From Novosphingobium sp. TH158 (GTDB lineage Bacteria > Pseudomonadota > Alphaproteobacteria > Sphingomonadales > Sphingomonadaceae), in NCBI RefSeq assembly GCF_002855555.1, contig NZ_PKRT01000001.1, positions 62,001 through 126,000 of the forward strand: a stretch of DNA of 64,000 nucleotides. The letters are read 5' to 3'. A model generated the notes under the pieces. That model searched no databases. It was not told the DNA's origin and saw nothing but the letters and a program-made list of their open reading frames with translations. Below, one piece after another: positions 18,383-27,346 of this stretch. Each line of letters begins with the position of its first letter. Positions within the stretch are counted from its first letter, which is position 1. The translations under genes were made by a program, and so were the position numbers.

Positions 18383-18858
18383 CAGCCGCGCACCGCAGCT
18401 TCGATTGCGGCGTGATCGATCTTGTGCATCGTCATCATGGCGGCGAAGACGCGCTGGCGCACCGCAGCATCGGGATGCGCCATGCCTTCTGTCAGCACGC
18501 GCGGGGTGATCTGCCAGGAAAGGCCCCACTTGTCCTTGCACCAGCCGCAGGCGCTTTCCTGCCCGCCATTGCCGACGATGGCATTCCAGTAGCGGTCTGT
18601 TTCTTCCTGGCTGTCGGTTGCGACCTGAAACGAGAAGGCTTCGCTGTGCGGGAATATCGGCCCGCCGTTCAGCCCGACGCACTTGATGCCCAGAACGGTG
18701 AATTCCACAGTCAGCTCGTCTCCCGCCTTGCCGCCGGGGAAATCCCCCGGAGCGACATGCACGGCATCGAGCGAACTGTCGGGAAAGGTATCGGCATAGA
18801 AGGCAGCCGCATCGCGCGCGGTGCCATCGTACCACAGGCAAAGGGTGACGCCGGTCAC
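18382..18858 (-). CDS. VOC family protein (PhnB / 3-demethylubiquinone methyltransferase-like fold)
   Basis: A 158-residue protein of the PhnB-like branch of the vicinal-oxygen-chelate superfamily. The segments CLWYDGTARDAAAFYADTFPDS, GGPIFPHSEAFSFQV, DRYWNAIVGNGGQESACGWCKDKWGLSWQI are typical, and the C-terminal helix VFAAMMTMHKIDHAAIEAA is the usual end. It starts at GTG, chosen because that codon overlaps the TGA of the upstream GST-like gene (GTGA). This branch often appears in stress or detoxification operons; the chemistry is not established for most members. Confidence 0.86.
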   Translation of the reverse strand: MTGVTLCLWYDGTARDAAAFYADTFPDSSLDAVHVAPGDFPGGKAGDELTVEFTVLGIKCVGLNGGPIFPHSEAFSFQVATDSQEETDRYWNAIVGNGGQESACGWCKDKWGLSWQITPRVLTEGMAHPDAAVRQRVFAAMMTMHKIDHAAIEAAVRG

Positions 18859-19481
18859 TTGCGCGTCTCCTCTATCAGGTCGTTGTCGATGCCCTTGGCC
18901 TGCTTGTAGGCGGCGCGGGCCTGGAGCCTTTCGGCATAGGCGACGAATTCGGGATCGGGCGGGATCGAGCCGAAGGTCAGCCCCCAATCGATCTGGCTGC
19001 CGACATAGACATCGGCCATGGTGAAGCGCGCGCCGCAGACGAAGGCGTTGCCGGAAAAATGCCCGCGAAGCGCGGCGAGTGTGCGATCGAAGCTGCCGAA
19101 GCCGACCATGCCCTCGCGCTCCTTGGGCACTTCCCAGCCCATCGACTTGCCGACGATGGCCTGTTCCAGCGGCCCGGCGGCGAAGAACAGCCAGCGGTAA
19201 TAGTCCGCCAGCTCCGCATCGGAGGGCAGCAGGCCCGCTTCGGGGTGCATCTCGGCAAGATAGGCACAGACTGCGGCGCATTCGCTCACCACGCGGTCCC
19301 CGGTCTCGGAGTGGTGGACCAGGGTGGGCACCTTGCCCATCGGATTGGCGGCGAGCAGCCCGGCAGGTTTTGCCTTCCAGTCGACCAGCACCTGCTCATA
19401 GTCTGCGGCCACTTCGTGCAAGGCCCAGCGGGCGATCTGGCCGCGGCTCATCGGATTGGTGAAGAAGGTGTATTCGGCCAT
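18855..19481 (-). CDS. glutathione S-transferase family protein
   Basis: A 208-residue GST: N-terminal TFFTNPMSRGQIARWALHEV (Ser in the MSRGQ motif as likely glutathione-activating residue), NPMGKVPTLVH with the cis-Pro, ECAAVCAYLAE, and a helical C-terminal domain with FTMADVYVGSQIDWG. It begins 57 bases after the stop of the two-domain VOC gene, the largest gap inside the operon. Glutathione conjugation of an electrophile is the most likely role given the neighbouring glyoxalase-fold genes. Confidence 0.87.
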   Translation of the reverse strand: MAEYTFFTNPMSRGQIARWALHEVAADYEQVLVDWKAKPAGLLAANPMGKVPTLVHHSETGDRVVSECAAVCAYLAEMHPEAGLLPSDAELADYYRWLFFAAGPLEQAIVGKSMGWEVPKEREGMVGFGSFDRTLAALRGHFSGNAFVCGARFTMADVYVGSQIDWGLTFGSIPPDPEFVAYAERLQARAAYKQAKGIDNDLIEETRK

Positions 19482-19538
19482 GGCATCAGGCCCTTTCGCT
19501 GGGAGGGAACGGGGAGGCGCCGGGCGCGGGCAGGGCGA

Positions 19539-20321
19539 TCATGCGCCGCCAACCAGGCTGAACATGGCACCCTGCGGATCGATGCCCTGGATGATCCAGT
19601 CATCGCCGGGGACCTGCATGGGGCCGTTGATTACCTGCCCGCCATGCGCCTCGATCGCCGCCTTGGCCGCCTCAACGCCGGGAACGCGGAAATAGTGGTT
19701 CCACATCGGCTGCGGCACCTGCGGCAGCTTCTGCATGATCGCGCCGATCGGCGTGCCTTCGTGTTCGATGAACTGGTACTTGCCCAGCGGCCCCATATCC
19801 ATCGCCTCGGGCATGTCCCAGCTGAACAGGCCGGTGTAGAAGGCAACCGCGCGGTCGACATCGCCGGCCATCAGTTCGTTCCAGCCACATCGGCCGGGCA
19901 GGCTGGTGGAAAAGGCCGTGCTTTCGCCGCCACCCGGCGGGGGGGTGGGCGTCATCACATAGAAGGGCGCGCCGCAGCAGTCGGCCACCATGGCGATCCG
20001 GCCGGCCATGGGCACGTCGCGCGCCGGCATCAGCACCTTGCCGCCCGCGCGGGTGATCGCCGGCAGTGCGGCATCGACATCGTCCACACCGATGTAGCCG
20101 AGCCAGCAGGGGCGCGCCACTGCGGTGATCATTTCGGGCGTCAGCGCAAGCAGTCCGCCGGTCATCCCGCCATCGGCATTGGCGATAAAGCCATAGCCGC
20201 CGGCCTCGTCGGTTCCCGGTTGGATGCGCCAGCCGACCACGGCTTCATAGAACGCGCGGGCTCCTGCCGGATCGGTGGTAATCAATTCGTACCAGATCCA
20301 GCTTCCCTGCAGCTTCGGCAT
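19539..20321 (-). CDS. VOC family protein with two glyoxalase domains
   Basis: A 260-residue protein made of two tandem VOC modules: the first begins GSWIWYELITTDPAGARAFYEAVVGW and the second CGWNELMAGDVDRAVAFYTGLFSWDM, each ending in a DP.GA.F-type strand. This bipartite form (like CFP32/hydroxylase-type VOC proteins) is common in actinobacteria and alphaproteobacteria. The MPKLQGSWIWYEL start was chosen because the fold begins there; the open frame upstream lies in the DUF1428 gene. It follows that gene after eleven bases. Confidence 0.88.
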   Translation of the reverse strand: MPKLQGSWIWYELITTDPAGARAFYEAVVGWRIQPGTDEAGGYGFIANADGGMTGGLLALTPEMITAVARPCWLGYIGVDDVDAALPAITRAGGKVLMPARDVPMAGRIAMVADCCGAPFYVMTPTPPPGGGESTAFSTSLPGRCGWNELMAGDVDRAVAFYTGLFSWDMPEAMDMGPLGKYQFIEHEGTPIGAIMQKLPQVPQPMWNHYFRVPGVEAAKAAIEAHGGQVINGPMQVPGDDWIIQGIDPQGAMFSLVGGA

Positions 20322-20332
20322 GGACGCGCTCC

Positions 20333-20692
20333 CTACTTGCGGGCTTCGAGGATCGGCACGAAGCCGCTGAAGATCATCCGCTTGCCATCGAACACGTCGA
20401 TCGCCTCCATGCCGGCGAAGCGTTCGTCCTCCATCGCTGCCTTGTTGCCGGCGTCGCGCGTTTCCTTGTCGGGCCACTTGATCCAGCTGAACACCACGTT
20501 CTCTGCCTCGGTGGCCATGACCGCCATGTAGAAGTCCGTGGACTTGCCGCGCATCAGGTCATCGCCCCAGCATTCCACCACCTCGATGGCGCCGTGGTCC
20601 ATGAAGACCGGGGCGGCCATCTCGGCAAGCTGGCGATAGTCCTCGCGCCGGTCGTGCGGCACGGGGATGAGGAATCCGTCGATGTAGCTCAT
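20333..20692 (-). CDS. DUF1428 family protein
   Basis: A 119-residue protein matching the YbaA/DUF1428 family: it opens SYIDGFLIPVPHDRREDYR and has the conserved VVECWGDDLMRGKSTDF and SWIKWPDKETRDAGNK segments. The fold is a dimeric ferredoxin-like barrel. Family function is unknown, though members recur with VOC and YciI-type genes. It starts three bases after the VOC stop and is certainly co-transcribed with it. Confidence 0.9.
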   Translation of the reverse strand: MSYIDGFLIPVPHDRREDYRQLAEMAAPVFMDHGAIEVVECWGDDLMRGKSTDFYMAVMATEAENVVFSWIKWPDKETRDAGNKAAMEDERFAGMEAIDVFDGKRMIFSGFVPILEARK

Positions 20693-20695
20693 GGC

Positions 20696-21136
20696 TCAGA
20701 CCTCCTGCTGGCTGGCTTGCGAAACGTGGGCGTCGCCGTCGGCAACGGCGGGATCCATCCAGAACGGCTCCCACACGTGGCCGTCGGGATCGAGCACCGT
20801 GCGCTGGTACATGAAGCCGTGGTCTTCGGGCGGGTTGACGTCTGCCGTGCCGCCACGGGCCGCGCCGGCGAGCACCAGCCGGTCAACCTCGAAGCGGTCC
20901 TTGCAGGTCAGCGCCAGCGAAACCTCGCTCGATCCGGTGTCGGGGATCGGCCGCTTGGTGAAACTGCGCCACTTCTCGTGCGTCAGCAGCATGACGTAGA
21001 TCGCGTCCGACAGCACCATGCAGGCGGCGGTCTCGTCGGTGAAACGTGGCTCGTTGGTAAAACCCAGTCCTTCGTAGAAGTCCATCGAGCGCTTCAGGTC
21101 GGCCACGGGCAGGTTGACGAAGATCATCCGGGTCAT
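20696..21136 (-). CDS. VOC family (glyoxalase/bleomycin resistance-like) protein
   Basis: A 146-residue VOC protein of the lactoylglutathione lyase-like type: IFVNLPVADLKRSMDFYEGLGFTNEP, CMVLSDAIYVMLLTHEKW, PEDHGFMYQRTVLDPDGHVWEPFWMDP. The terminal E (WEPFW) and earlier positions could ligate a metal. Its ATG overlaps the TetR stop (ATGA), so regulator and first enzyme are translationally coupled. Confidence 0.9.
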   Translation of the reverse strand: MTRMIFVNLPVADLKRSMDFYEGLGFTNEPRFTDETAACMVLSDAIYVMLLTHEKWRSFTKRPIPDTGSSEVSLALTCKDRFEVDRLVLAGAARGGTADVNPPEDHGFMYQRTVLDPDGHVWEPFWMDPAVADGDAHVSQASQQEV

Positions 21137-21777
21137 GCGCTGGACTCCTTTCCATCGGCGCGGAACAGCAGAAAGAAATAATGCCGCAGCAGCCCAAGCT
21201 GTTCCCGCGCCAGCTTCGCTGCGTCTTCTCCCGCCTGCGTCTTGGCGAGAACGAAGGCCCCCTGGATCACCGCCTGGACATGGCGGGCGAGGCTTTCCGG
21301 GCTGATCCCGGTCACCCCGCGCTGCTGCATGGCCAGGCTGATGTCTGCCACCAGCGCGCCGGCGTTGCCCATGATGCTGGCCCCGCAGGCCTCGCGGATC
21401 GGGTCCGACGTGCGGAAGGCTTCCTGCACCATGGTCCCGGCAACGCAGGTGAAGGTTTCCACCGGCCCCGAAATCAGCGCGATGCGGAAGTCGATATAGC
21501 CGAGCAGGCGGTCCACCGGATCGTCGCGGAAATGATAGGGCGCAGCCGCGAAAAAGCCCGAGGTGCTGGCAGACCAGTACTCCGCCACGGCAACGCCCAG
21601 CGCTTCCTTGCTGGGGAAGTGGTGGAAGAAGGCACCCTTGGTAACCCCCGCCTCGCGGCACAGGTCATCGACGCTGGTGGCCGTGTATCCCGCGCATCGC
21701 ACCAGCTTGACCGCCGCTTCGAGCAGCTTGTCGCGCGCGTTGGCCGGGGCAGGCCTGAAGGGGCGATTCGACACCAT
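21133..21777 (-). CDS. TetR/AcrR family transcriptional regulator
   Basis: A 214-residue regulator with an N-terminal helix-turn-helix (about 33-58: YTATSVDDLCREAGVTKGAFFHHF) and a helical ligand-binding domain. It heads an eight-gene operon. A palindrome overlaps the next possible ATG upstream (MFAAMVSN, start at 21789), so I prefer MVSNRPFRP, which leaves the operator untranslated between promoter and start. The likely mode is autorepression relieved by a small electrophile or aromatic ligand that the operon then processes; the ligand is not predictable from sequence. Confidence 0.9.
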   Translation of the reverse strand: MVSNRPFRPAPANARDKLLEAAVKLVRCAGYTATSVDDLCREAGVTKGAFFHHFPSKEALGVAVAEYWSASTSGFFAAAPYHFRDDPVDRLLGYIDFRIALISGPVETFTCVAGTMVQEAFRTSDPIREACGASIMGNAGALVADISLAMQQRGVTGISPESLARHVQAVIQGAFVLAKTQAGEDAAKLAREQLGLLRHYFFLLFRADGKESSA

Positions 21778-21785
21778 GGCAGCAA

Positions 21786-21807
21786 ACATACCAACCAGTC
21801 GGTATGT
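21786..21807. promoter_or_regulatory. palindromic operator at the TetR operon start
   Basis: The 22-base site has perfect seven-base arms (acatacc ... ggtatgt) around an eight-base centre aaccagtc. Together it reads as an ACC-N-AC-N2-GTCGGT-like TetR-family operator. It lies just upstream of the regulator's start, where a bound repressor would block transcription of the operon. The divergent cobS start is 156 bases away on the other side. Confidence 0.75.
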
Positions 21808-21962
21808 CGTCAAACGAAGGCAGGGCGGCGCAGTGTTCGCCCACTGCCCTGACCCGGCGGGGAGCGAACCGGCAGGCGCGGTCCGTCGCGCCACCGATTT
21901 CCGCATGGCGGCTCCACGGCGGGCTTGCGGGGCGCGGCGCGCGCGTCTAGGCAACCCCGGTC

Positions 21963-22955
21963 ATGACCGATTTGCCCAACATTTCCGCCGGAACCGGCGG
22001 CACGACCGTCCTCGAAGCGCCCGATATCGAACTCGACGTGCGCGAGACCTTCGGCATCGATATCGACATGAAGGTGCCTGCCTTCAGCCAGCCGGACGAG
22101 CGCACGCCTGATACCGACGAGGCCTATGTCTTCGATCCGGACACCACGCTGGCGATCCTGGCGGGCTTTGCCTTCAACCGCCGCGTGATCGTGCAGGGCT
22201 ATCACGGCACCGGCAAATCGACTCACATCGAGCAGGTTGCGGCGCGGCTCAACTGGCCCTGCGTGCGCATCAACCTCGATGCTCACATCAGCCGCATCGA
22301 CCTGATCGGCCGCGATGCCATTGTCCTGCGCGATGGCCTGCAGGTCACCGAATTCCGCGAAGGCCTGCTGCCCTGGGCGCTGCAGCACCCGGTGGCGCTG
22401 GTGTTCGACGAATACGACGCCGGCCGCCCCGACGTGATGTTCGTGATCCAGCGCGTGCTGGAAACCGAAGGCAAGCTGACCCTGCTTGACCAGAACCGGG
22501 TGATCCGCCCCAACAAGTTCTTCCGCCTGTTTGCCACGGCCAACACGGTGGGTCTTGGCGATACCTCGGGCCTCTATCACGGCACCCAGGCGATCAACCA
22601 GGCGCAGATGGACCGCTGGAACATCGTCGTCCAGCTCAACTACCTGCCGGCGCAGGTGGAGAGCGAGATCGTGCTGAAGAAGGTGACCGACGCCGCGCCC
22701 GAGATGGTCGCCAACATGGTCAAGGTTGCTGATCTTACCCGCGCCGGCTTCATCAACGGCGATATCTCCACCGTGATGAGCCCGCGCACCGTCATCACCT
22801 GGGCGCAGAACACCGCGATCTTCAAGGATCCGGGCTTTGCCTTCCGCCTGTCGTTCCTCAACAAGTGCGACGATACGGAACGCATGCTGGTGGCCGAATA
22901 CTACCAGCGCGTGTTCGGCACCGACCTGCCGGAAAGCGTGGTCGGCAAGGGGTGA
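21963..22955 (+). CDS. cobS: cobaltochelatase CobS subunit / MoxR-like AAA+ ATPase
   Basis: A 330-residue AAA+ protein with Walker [11 protein letters not shown] (79-88), Walker B-like [19 protein letters not shown], and the CobS hallmark [23 protein letters not shown]. CobS with CobT drives cobalt insertion by CobN in aerobic B12 synthesis, but the CobS/CobT pair is widespread in alphaproteobacteria without CobN. Neither cobN, cobT nor other cobalamin genes are nearby. The next gene begins at a GTG overlapping its stop. Confidence 0.9.
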   Translation: MTDLPNISAGTGGTTVLEAPDIELDVRETFGIDIDMKVPAFSQPDERTPDTDEAYVFDPDTTLAILAGFAFNRRVIVQGYHGTGKSTHIEQVAARLNWPCVRINLDAHISRIDLIGRDAIVLRDGLQVTEFREGLLPWALQHPVALVFDEYDAGRPDVMFVIQRVLETEGKLTLLDQNRVIRPNKFFRLFATANTVGLGDTSGLYHGTQAINQAQMDRWNIVVQLNYLPAQVESEIVLKKVTDAAPEMVANMVKVADLTRAGFINGDISTVMSPRTVITWAQNTAIFKDPGFAFRLSFLNKCDDTERMLVAEYYQRVFGTDLPESVVGKG

Positions 22956-23485
22956 TCCTGCGCCCGGCCTTGCTGGCGCTGGCGGCGATCCCGCTCGCCG
23001 CGCCGGCCAGTGCCGCCAGTGAACCCGCCACTGTCGTGGCAGCGCGCGGCGATTTCTTTCCCGCGACGGAAGACGGCGCGTTCGCGCTTGAAACCGCCAT
23101 CGCCGAAGCGCGGGCCAGCGATCGTTTGGCCGTGATCGTCTTCGGGGCCGACTGGTGCCACGACAGCCGCACCCTGGCCCGTGTGCTGACCTCCCCGGAA
23201 TTTACCGAACGGTTCGGCCAGCGCTTTACCGTCACCTTCATCAACGTTGGCGAGCCGCAGACCGGCAAGGGCCGCAACCTTGATCTGGTGGCCGGGCTGG
23301 GGCTGCGGAACCTGCGCTCGACGCCCGCCCTCTTCGTGCTCTCCGGCAAGGGCAAGGTCCTGAACACCACCGCCGATGCGCGGTCGTGGCGCAATGCGGA
23401 CAGCCGGGGCCAGGAGAAGATCCTTGGCTGGTTCGAAAGGTTCCTTTCCTCTCGCCCGCCGCTGATGCGCCGCCGCGGCGGTTAG
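22952..23485 (+). CDS. exported thioredoxin-fold protein with single active-site Cys
   Basis: A 177-residue protein starting at GTG that overlaps the cobS stop. An N-terminal signal peptide (about 1-21, [15 protein letters not shown]) precedes a thioredoxin-like domain with [15 protein letters not shown]; the redox motif is W68-C69-H-D-S72, with Ser in place of the second Cys. The [16 protein letters not shown] segment supplies the cis-Pro. A CxxS-type site favours isomerase or glutathione-linked chemistry over dithiol oxidation. Coupling to cobS is unusual for a periplasmic protein and may be simple gene packing. Confidence 0.82.
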   Translation: MILRPALLALAAIPLAAPASAASEPATVVAARGDFFPATEDGAFALETAIAEARASDRLAVIVFGADWCHDSRTLARVLTSPEFTERFGQRFTVTFINVGEPQTGKGRNLDLVAGLGLRNLRSTPALFVLSGKGKVLNTTADARSWRNADSRGQEKILGWFERFLSSRPPLMRRRGG

Positions 23486-25317
23486 CAGAAGGCCTGGGTA
23501 TCCAGCGGGTTCGCGCCGTTCCCCGGGCAGTAGAACCTCTTCTGGTTTTCGCGCCGCGTCCGCTCGTCGTCACCGGTGGAGCGCTGCATGGCCGCGCTTT
23601 GGCGGGCGTGTGCGAGGGCGACCGAGCGGGCAGAAGGTGAACGCCAGACGCCGCCCTGCACATTGAAGGTTGCGGTCTCCGTCACGCCCGCCTTGCCGGG
23701 GGATTTCATCGGGCTGCCAAACACATAGACCGTATTCGTCACCCACAGCTTGTAGGTGCAGCGGTAAAGGCCCTTGCCCTGGGCCGAGCAGGTGGGATTG
23801 GCCACGGCATAGGCTGAATGCATGCCGGTGTTCCAGAAGCCGTTCGAGGTGAAGCCCTGATCGTAATTCACCTGCGCCATCGGGCCGAGAACAGCAGTTG
23901 CCCATTCGCGCATCAGCGCCGCTCGGATGTCATAGGCGTTGGGCGGGCCCGAAAGACCTGCCGAGCGCTGCGTGGTTGCGGGCAGGGCGCGCGCCGCCTG
24001 CGCCTCGCTGGCCAGCCTCTGCCGCATGTCTGACAGGCTTTTTGCTGCCGTGGGCGATCCTGCCGCGATGGCCAGCTTGTACTCGCTCTCCGCCGCAGCC
24101 GGATTGCGCGCAACGTGGATGCCGAAGTCATACATCCGGGCAAGGTTGACATGCCCGCTGACACTGCCCTGCGCGGCGGCGCGGCGGTAATAGTCAAAGG
24201 CGGTGCCAAGGCTGGTCGGCACCAGCTTGCCCAGTTCATAGGCAACGCCCATGTCGTTCAGTGCCTCGCGGTCGCCCAGCGCAACGGCCTTTTCCAGCAT
24301 GATCATGGCCTGCGCGCGTTCTTCGGGACTGGCAGTCGCGCGGCCGTATTCATGGTGCAGGTTGCGATAGGCCCAGGGATCGCCAGCCTTTGCGGCGCGC
24401 TGGAAATAGGAAACGGCAAGGGTCCTGTCGCGGGAAACGATAACACCGTCGCGGTAGATGATGCCCAGTTCATTCAGGGCACCCCGATCGCCCAGATCGC
24501 CGCCCTTTTTCATCAGCGCGAGGCCCTGGGGAATATCCTTGGCCATGCCCAGTCCGTAAATCAGGACCCTGCCCAGTTCGGACGTCCCCCGCGCATTCCC
24601 CAAATCCGCTGCCTGCCGCAGCAGGCCAATTCCCTCGGCCTTGCGCGATTCGCCGAAGGCACCCGAGACGAGGACGCTGCCGTAACTGGCCATGCCTTCG
24701 AGATGTCCGTTGCGCGCACTGCGAGAGAATAGTTGCTCGGCACGATTGAGGTCGCGCTTGCCGATGGGGTCGCTCATGATCATCCAGGCAAGCTGGGTCA
24801 TGGCCGAAAAATCGCCAAGCGCGGCGGCGTTAGCCCAGTATTCGCGCGCCAGTTGGCGGTCCACCGTTCGCCCTTCGCCCCAGTACGCCGCCGTGGCAAT
24901 TGCCGACATGGCTATAGGAACCTGCGCCAGCCGGGGCGAGGAATAGATCCGGTAGGCTCCAGCCTTGTCTCCCTTGAGCGCAAGAATGTTGCCCTGAAGG
25001 ACCAGGGCGCGCAGATCGCCGCTGGCATGTGCCTTGCGGGCAAGATCTTCTCCCACTTCGACGCTGTAGGTGCCGCAGACCCGGTTCAGGATCGCAGAGC
25101 TCATCACTGTCTGCGCGCGCGCCACGCCTGCTTGGGCGGCGGCATCGAATTCGCCGCAGCGCTGCGGCAGGTTCAGCCGCTTTCGCAGGACGTCGCCCGG
25201 AAGGGCCAGCCATTCGCCGGATGGGATCGCGGCAATATCGGTTGCGGCATCGGCGGCATAAGCAGTGGTCGATGCCATGAAGGTGGTAAGAAACAATCCG
25301 GCGAAAACAGCTTTCAT
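23482..25317 (-). CDS. Sel1-repeat (SLR) exported protein
   Basis: A 611-residue protein with a signal peptide (MKAVFAGLFLTTFMASTTAYA) and a long array of Sel1-like TPR repeats over roughly residues 90-400 (for example NLGNARGTSELGRVLIYGLG, DLGDRGALNELGIIYRDG, ALGDREALNDMGVAYELG). The C-terminal 150 residues are a separate domain ending with QAFC. Sel1 proteins act as scaffolds or signalling adaptors in the envelope. It overlaps the 3' end of the thioredoxin-fold gene by four bases and is divergent from the DUF3604 gene across a 258-base gap in which I see no gene. Confidence 0.85.
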   Translation of the reverse strand: MKAVFAGLFLTTFMASTTAYAADAATDIAAIPSGEWLALPGDVLRKRLNLPQRCGEFDAAAQAGVARAQTVMSSAILNRVCGTYSVEVGEDLARKAHASGDLRALVLQGNILALKGDKAGAYRIYSSPRLAQVPIAMSAIATAAYWGEGRTVDRQLAREYWANAAALGDFSAMTQLAWMIMSDPIGKRDLNRAEQLFSRSARNGHLEGMASYGSVLVSGAFGESRKAEGIGLLRQAADLGNARGTSELGRVLIYGLGMAKDIPQGLALMKKGGDLGDRGALNELGIIYRDGVIVSRDRTLAVSYFQRAAKAGDPWAYRNLHHEYGRATASPEERAQAMIMLEKAVALGDREALNDMGVAYELGKLVPTSLGTAFDYYRRAAAQGSVSGHVNLARMYDFGIHVARNPAAAESEYKLAIAAGSPTAAKSLSDMRQRLASEAQAARALPATTQRSAGLSGPPNAYDIRAALMREWATAVLGPMAQVNYDQGFTSNGFWNTGMHSAYAVANPTCSAQGKGLYRCTYKLWVTNTVYVFGSPMKSPGKAGVTETATFNVQGGVWRSPSARSVALAHARQSAAMQRSTGDDERTRRENQKRFYCPGNGANPLDTQAFC

Positions 25318-25575
25318 GATGAACAGATCCGAATCCCGACTTGCACCAATATTTCCGCATTATCATCTGCTTGCGCCGAAATTGTCCAGATATTCGATCC
25401 GCATGGCAATCCTTGCCGGGTGTCATGCGCATGAGCCGGCGGAAAATACGGCTCGTCATGCCGCGGATCGCCGATCCGCCCCGACGCTTTGCGACGCAGC
25501 ACTGGCAGCAGGGCTTGCTTCGCGCAGGGCAATCGCGGAAGCTGGCGGCAGAGGATGACAAGAGGGGTGAGGGGC

Positions 25576-27342
25576 ATGCGCAAGGCATTGGTGGCAGCGG
25601 CGCTGGCGGGGCTTTCGGCCCTTGCGCTTTCGGCGGGTCTTACGGCTGGGGAGCCGCAGAAGCCCGTCCTCACCCAATCCGCCGCAGCCCCTGCAAGGGC
25701 AGACTGTGCGGCAAACCCCGATCGGCAGGCCTTCTTTGGCGATCTGCACCTGCACACCGCGCTCAGCTTCGATGCCTATACGCTGATGTCATCGCGCGTC
25801 GGGCCGGAAGATGCCTATCGCTTCGCCCGGGGTGAGACGATCCTCTATTACGGCGATCCCGTCCGTCGCCGGGTGCCGTTCGATTTCCTGGCGGTCACCG
25901 ACCATGCCGAGAACATGGGGGTGTTCAACCAGCTGGAAGACCCGGACAGCGTGCTTTCGCAGACCGAGGTGGGCAAGATGGCGCGGCTGGGCGGAACGGA
26001 GAACTTCTTCAAGGCCATGGCGCTGATGGCGCGGGGCGCGACGATCGGCGACAATGCTCCGGCGGTGATCCGCGCGACCTGGCAGCGGCAGGTCGATGCC
26101 GCCAACGCCCATTACCGGCCGTGCACCTTCACCACGTTCATCGGCTATGAATGGACGGTCAACCCGGACAACCAGAACCTGCACCGCAACGTGATCTTCC
26201 GGGGCGACAGCGCGCCGCTGCCCTTCACCCGCTTCGATTCGGACAAGGTGGAGGCGCTGTGGTCGTGGCTCGCCACCTTGCGCGGGCAGGGGGTGGAGGC
26301 GCTGGCGATCCCGCATAACGCCAATGTCTCCAACGGCCTGATGTACAACATGCTGAAGTCGGACGGCTCGCCGGTCGATGCCGAATGGGGCCGGCTGCGG
26401 CAGGCGAACGAGCCGCTGGCCGAGATCGTCCAGAACAAGGGAACCAGCGAGACGCATCCCCTCCTTTCCCCGAACGACGAATTCGCCGGGTTCGAGCTTT
26501 CGCCCTGGCTGCTTGCGGGCAAGCCCATTCGCGGCAAGGTGCCCGGATCGTTCTGGCGCGATGCGCTGGGTCGCGGGCTTGAGGTGGAGCGGCGCACCGG
26601 CGTCAATCCCTACAAGGACGGAGCCGTGGGCGCGGGCGACCTGCACGGCGGCCTGTCAGTCTCCAGCGAGGCGGACTATGGCGGGGTCGGGCGCGGCCAC
26701 ATGGGCGGGGGCAAGCCTTCGGCAGAGGCCATGCTGCGCATTTTCGCCGATGCCGCCAAGCGCGATGTCCAGAACACCGATGTCGTCGCCAGTTCCGCGG
26801 GCCTGACGGGCGTCTGGGCAGAGGCGAACACGCGCGACGCGATCTACGCTGCCCTGCGCCGCAAGGAGACCTTCGCCACTTCGGGCACGCGCATCCGGGT
26901 GCGCCTGTTCGCCGGCGATCTTCCCGCCAACCTGCTTGCCAATCGGGACTGGGTGCGCCGGGCCTATGCGCAGGGCGTGCCGATGGGGGCCGACCTGCAG
27001 GCCCGCTCAGCGCCCGTCTTTGCCTATGAAGCGCTGAAGGACCCGGATGGCCAGAGGTTGCAGCGGGTCCAGATCGTCAAGGTGTGGATCGACGACAAGG
27101 GCCGCCATGAACAGGTGTACGATGCCGCCGTCGCGCCCGCAGGCGCGGTGCAGTTCAAGGGCCTGTGGCGCGACCCTTCGTTCCGCAAGGGGCAGGCGGC
27201 GGTCTATTACGCCCGCGTGATCGAATTGCCGAGCCCGCGCTGGACCACGCTGCGCGCGCGCGAGTACAAGCTCAAGCTGCCCGAGGGTCTGCCAGAGACC
27301 ATCCAGGAACGCGCCTGGACCTCACCGATCTGGGTTCGCTAG
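25576..27342 (+). CDS. exported DUF3604 protein (PHP-like)
   Basis: A 588-residue protein of the DUF3604 family: after a signal peptide (MRKALVAAALAGLSALALSAG) comes FFGDLHLHTALSFDAYT, the DLHxHT metal-site motif of the family, then VTDHAENMG and IPHNANVSNGLMY, where further His ligands resemble PHP phosphoesterases. The end IQERAWTSPIWVR is the usual C-terminus. An in-frame ATG seven codons upstream is possible. No function is established for the family; a metal-dependent hydrolase acting in the periplasm is inferred. Confidence 0.88.
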   Translation: MRKALVAAALAGLSALALSAGLTAGEPQKPVLTQSAAAPARADCAANPDRQAFFGDLHLHTALSFDAYTLMSSRVGPEDAYRFARGETILYYGDPVRRRVPFDFLAVTDHAENMGVFNQLEDPDSVLSQTEVGKMARLGGTENFFKAMALMARGATIGDNAPAVIRATWQRQVDAANAHYRPCTFTTFIGYEWTVNPDNQNLHRNVIFRGDSAPLPFTRFDSDKVEALWSWLATLRGQGVEALAIPHNANVSNGLMYNMLKSDGSPVDAEWGRLRQANEPLAEIVQNKGTSETHPLLSPNDEFAGFELSPWLLAGKPIRGKVPGSFWRDALGRGLEVERRTGVNPYKDGAVGAGDLHGGLSVSSEADYGGVGRGHMGGGKPSAEAMLRIFADAAKRDVQNTDVVASSAGLTGVWAEANTRDAIYAALRRKETFATSGTRIRVRLFAGDLPANLLANRDWVRRAYAQGVPMGADLQARSAPVFAYEALKDPDGQRLQRVQIVKVWIDDKGRHEQVYDAAVAPAGAVQFKGLWRDPSFRKGQAAVYYARVIELPSPRWTTLRAREYKLKLPEGLPETIQERAWTSPIWVR

Positions 27343-27346
27343 CCTC

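Noticed and set aside
21963..22955. Evidence for a cobalamin biosynthesis cluster from cobS
   Set aside because: No cobN, cobT or other cob genes, nor a cobalamin riboswitch, are nearby; CobS/CobT also occur without B12 synthesis.
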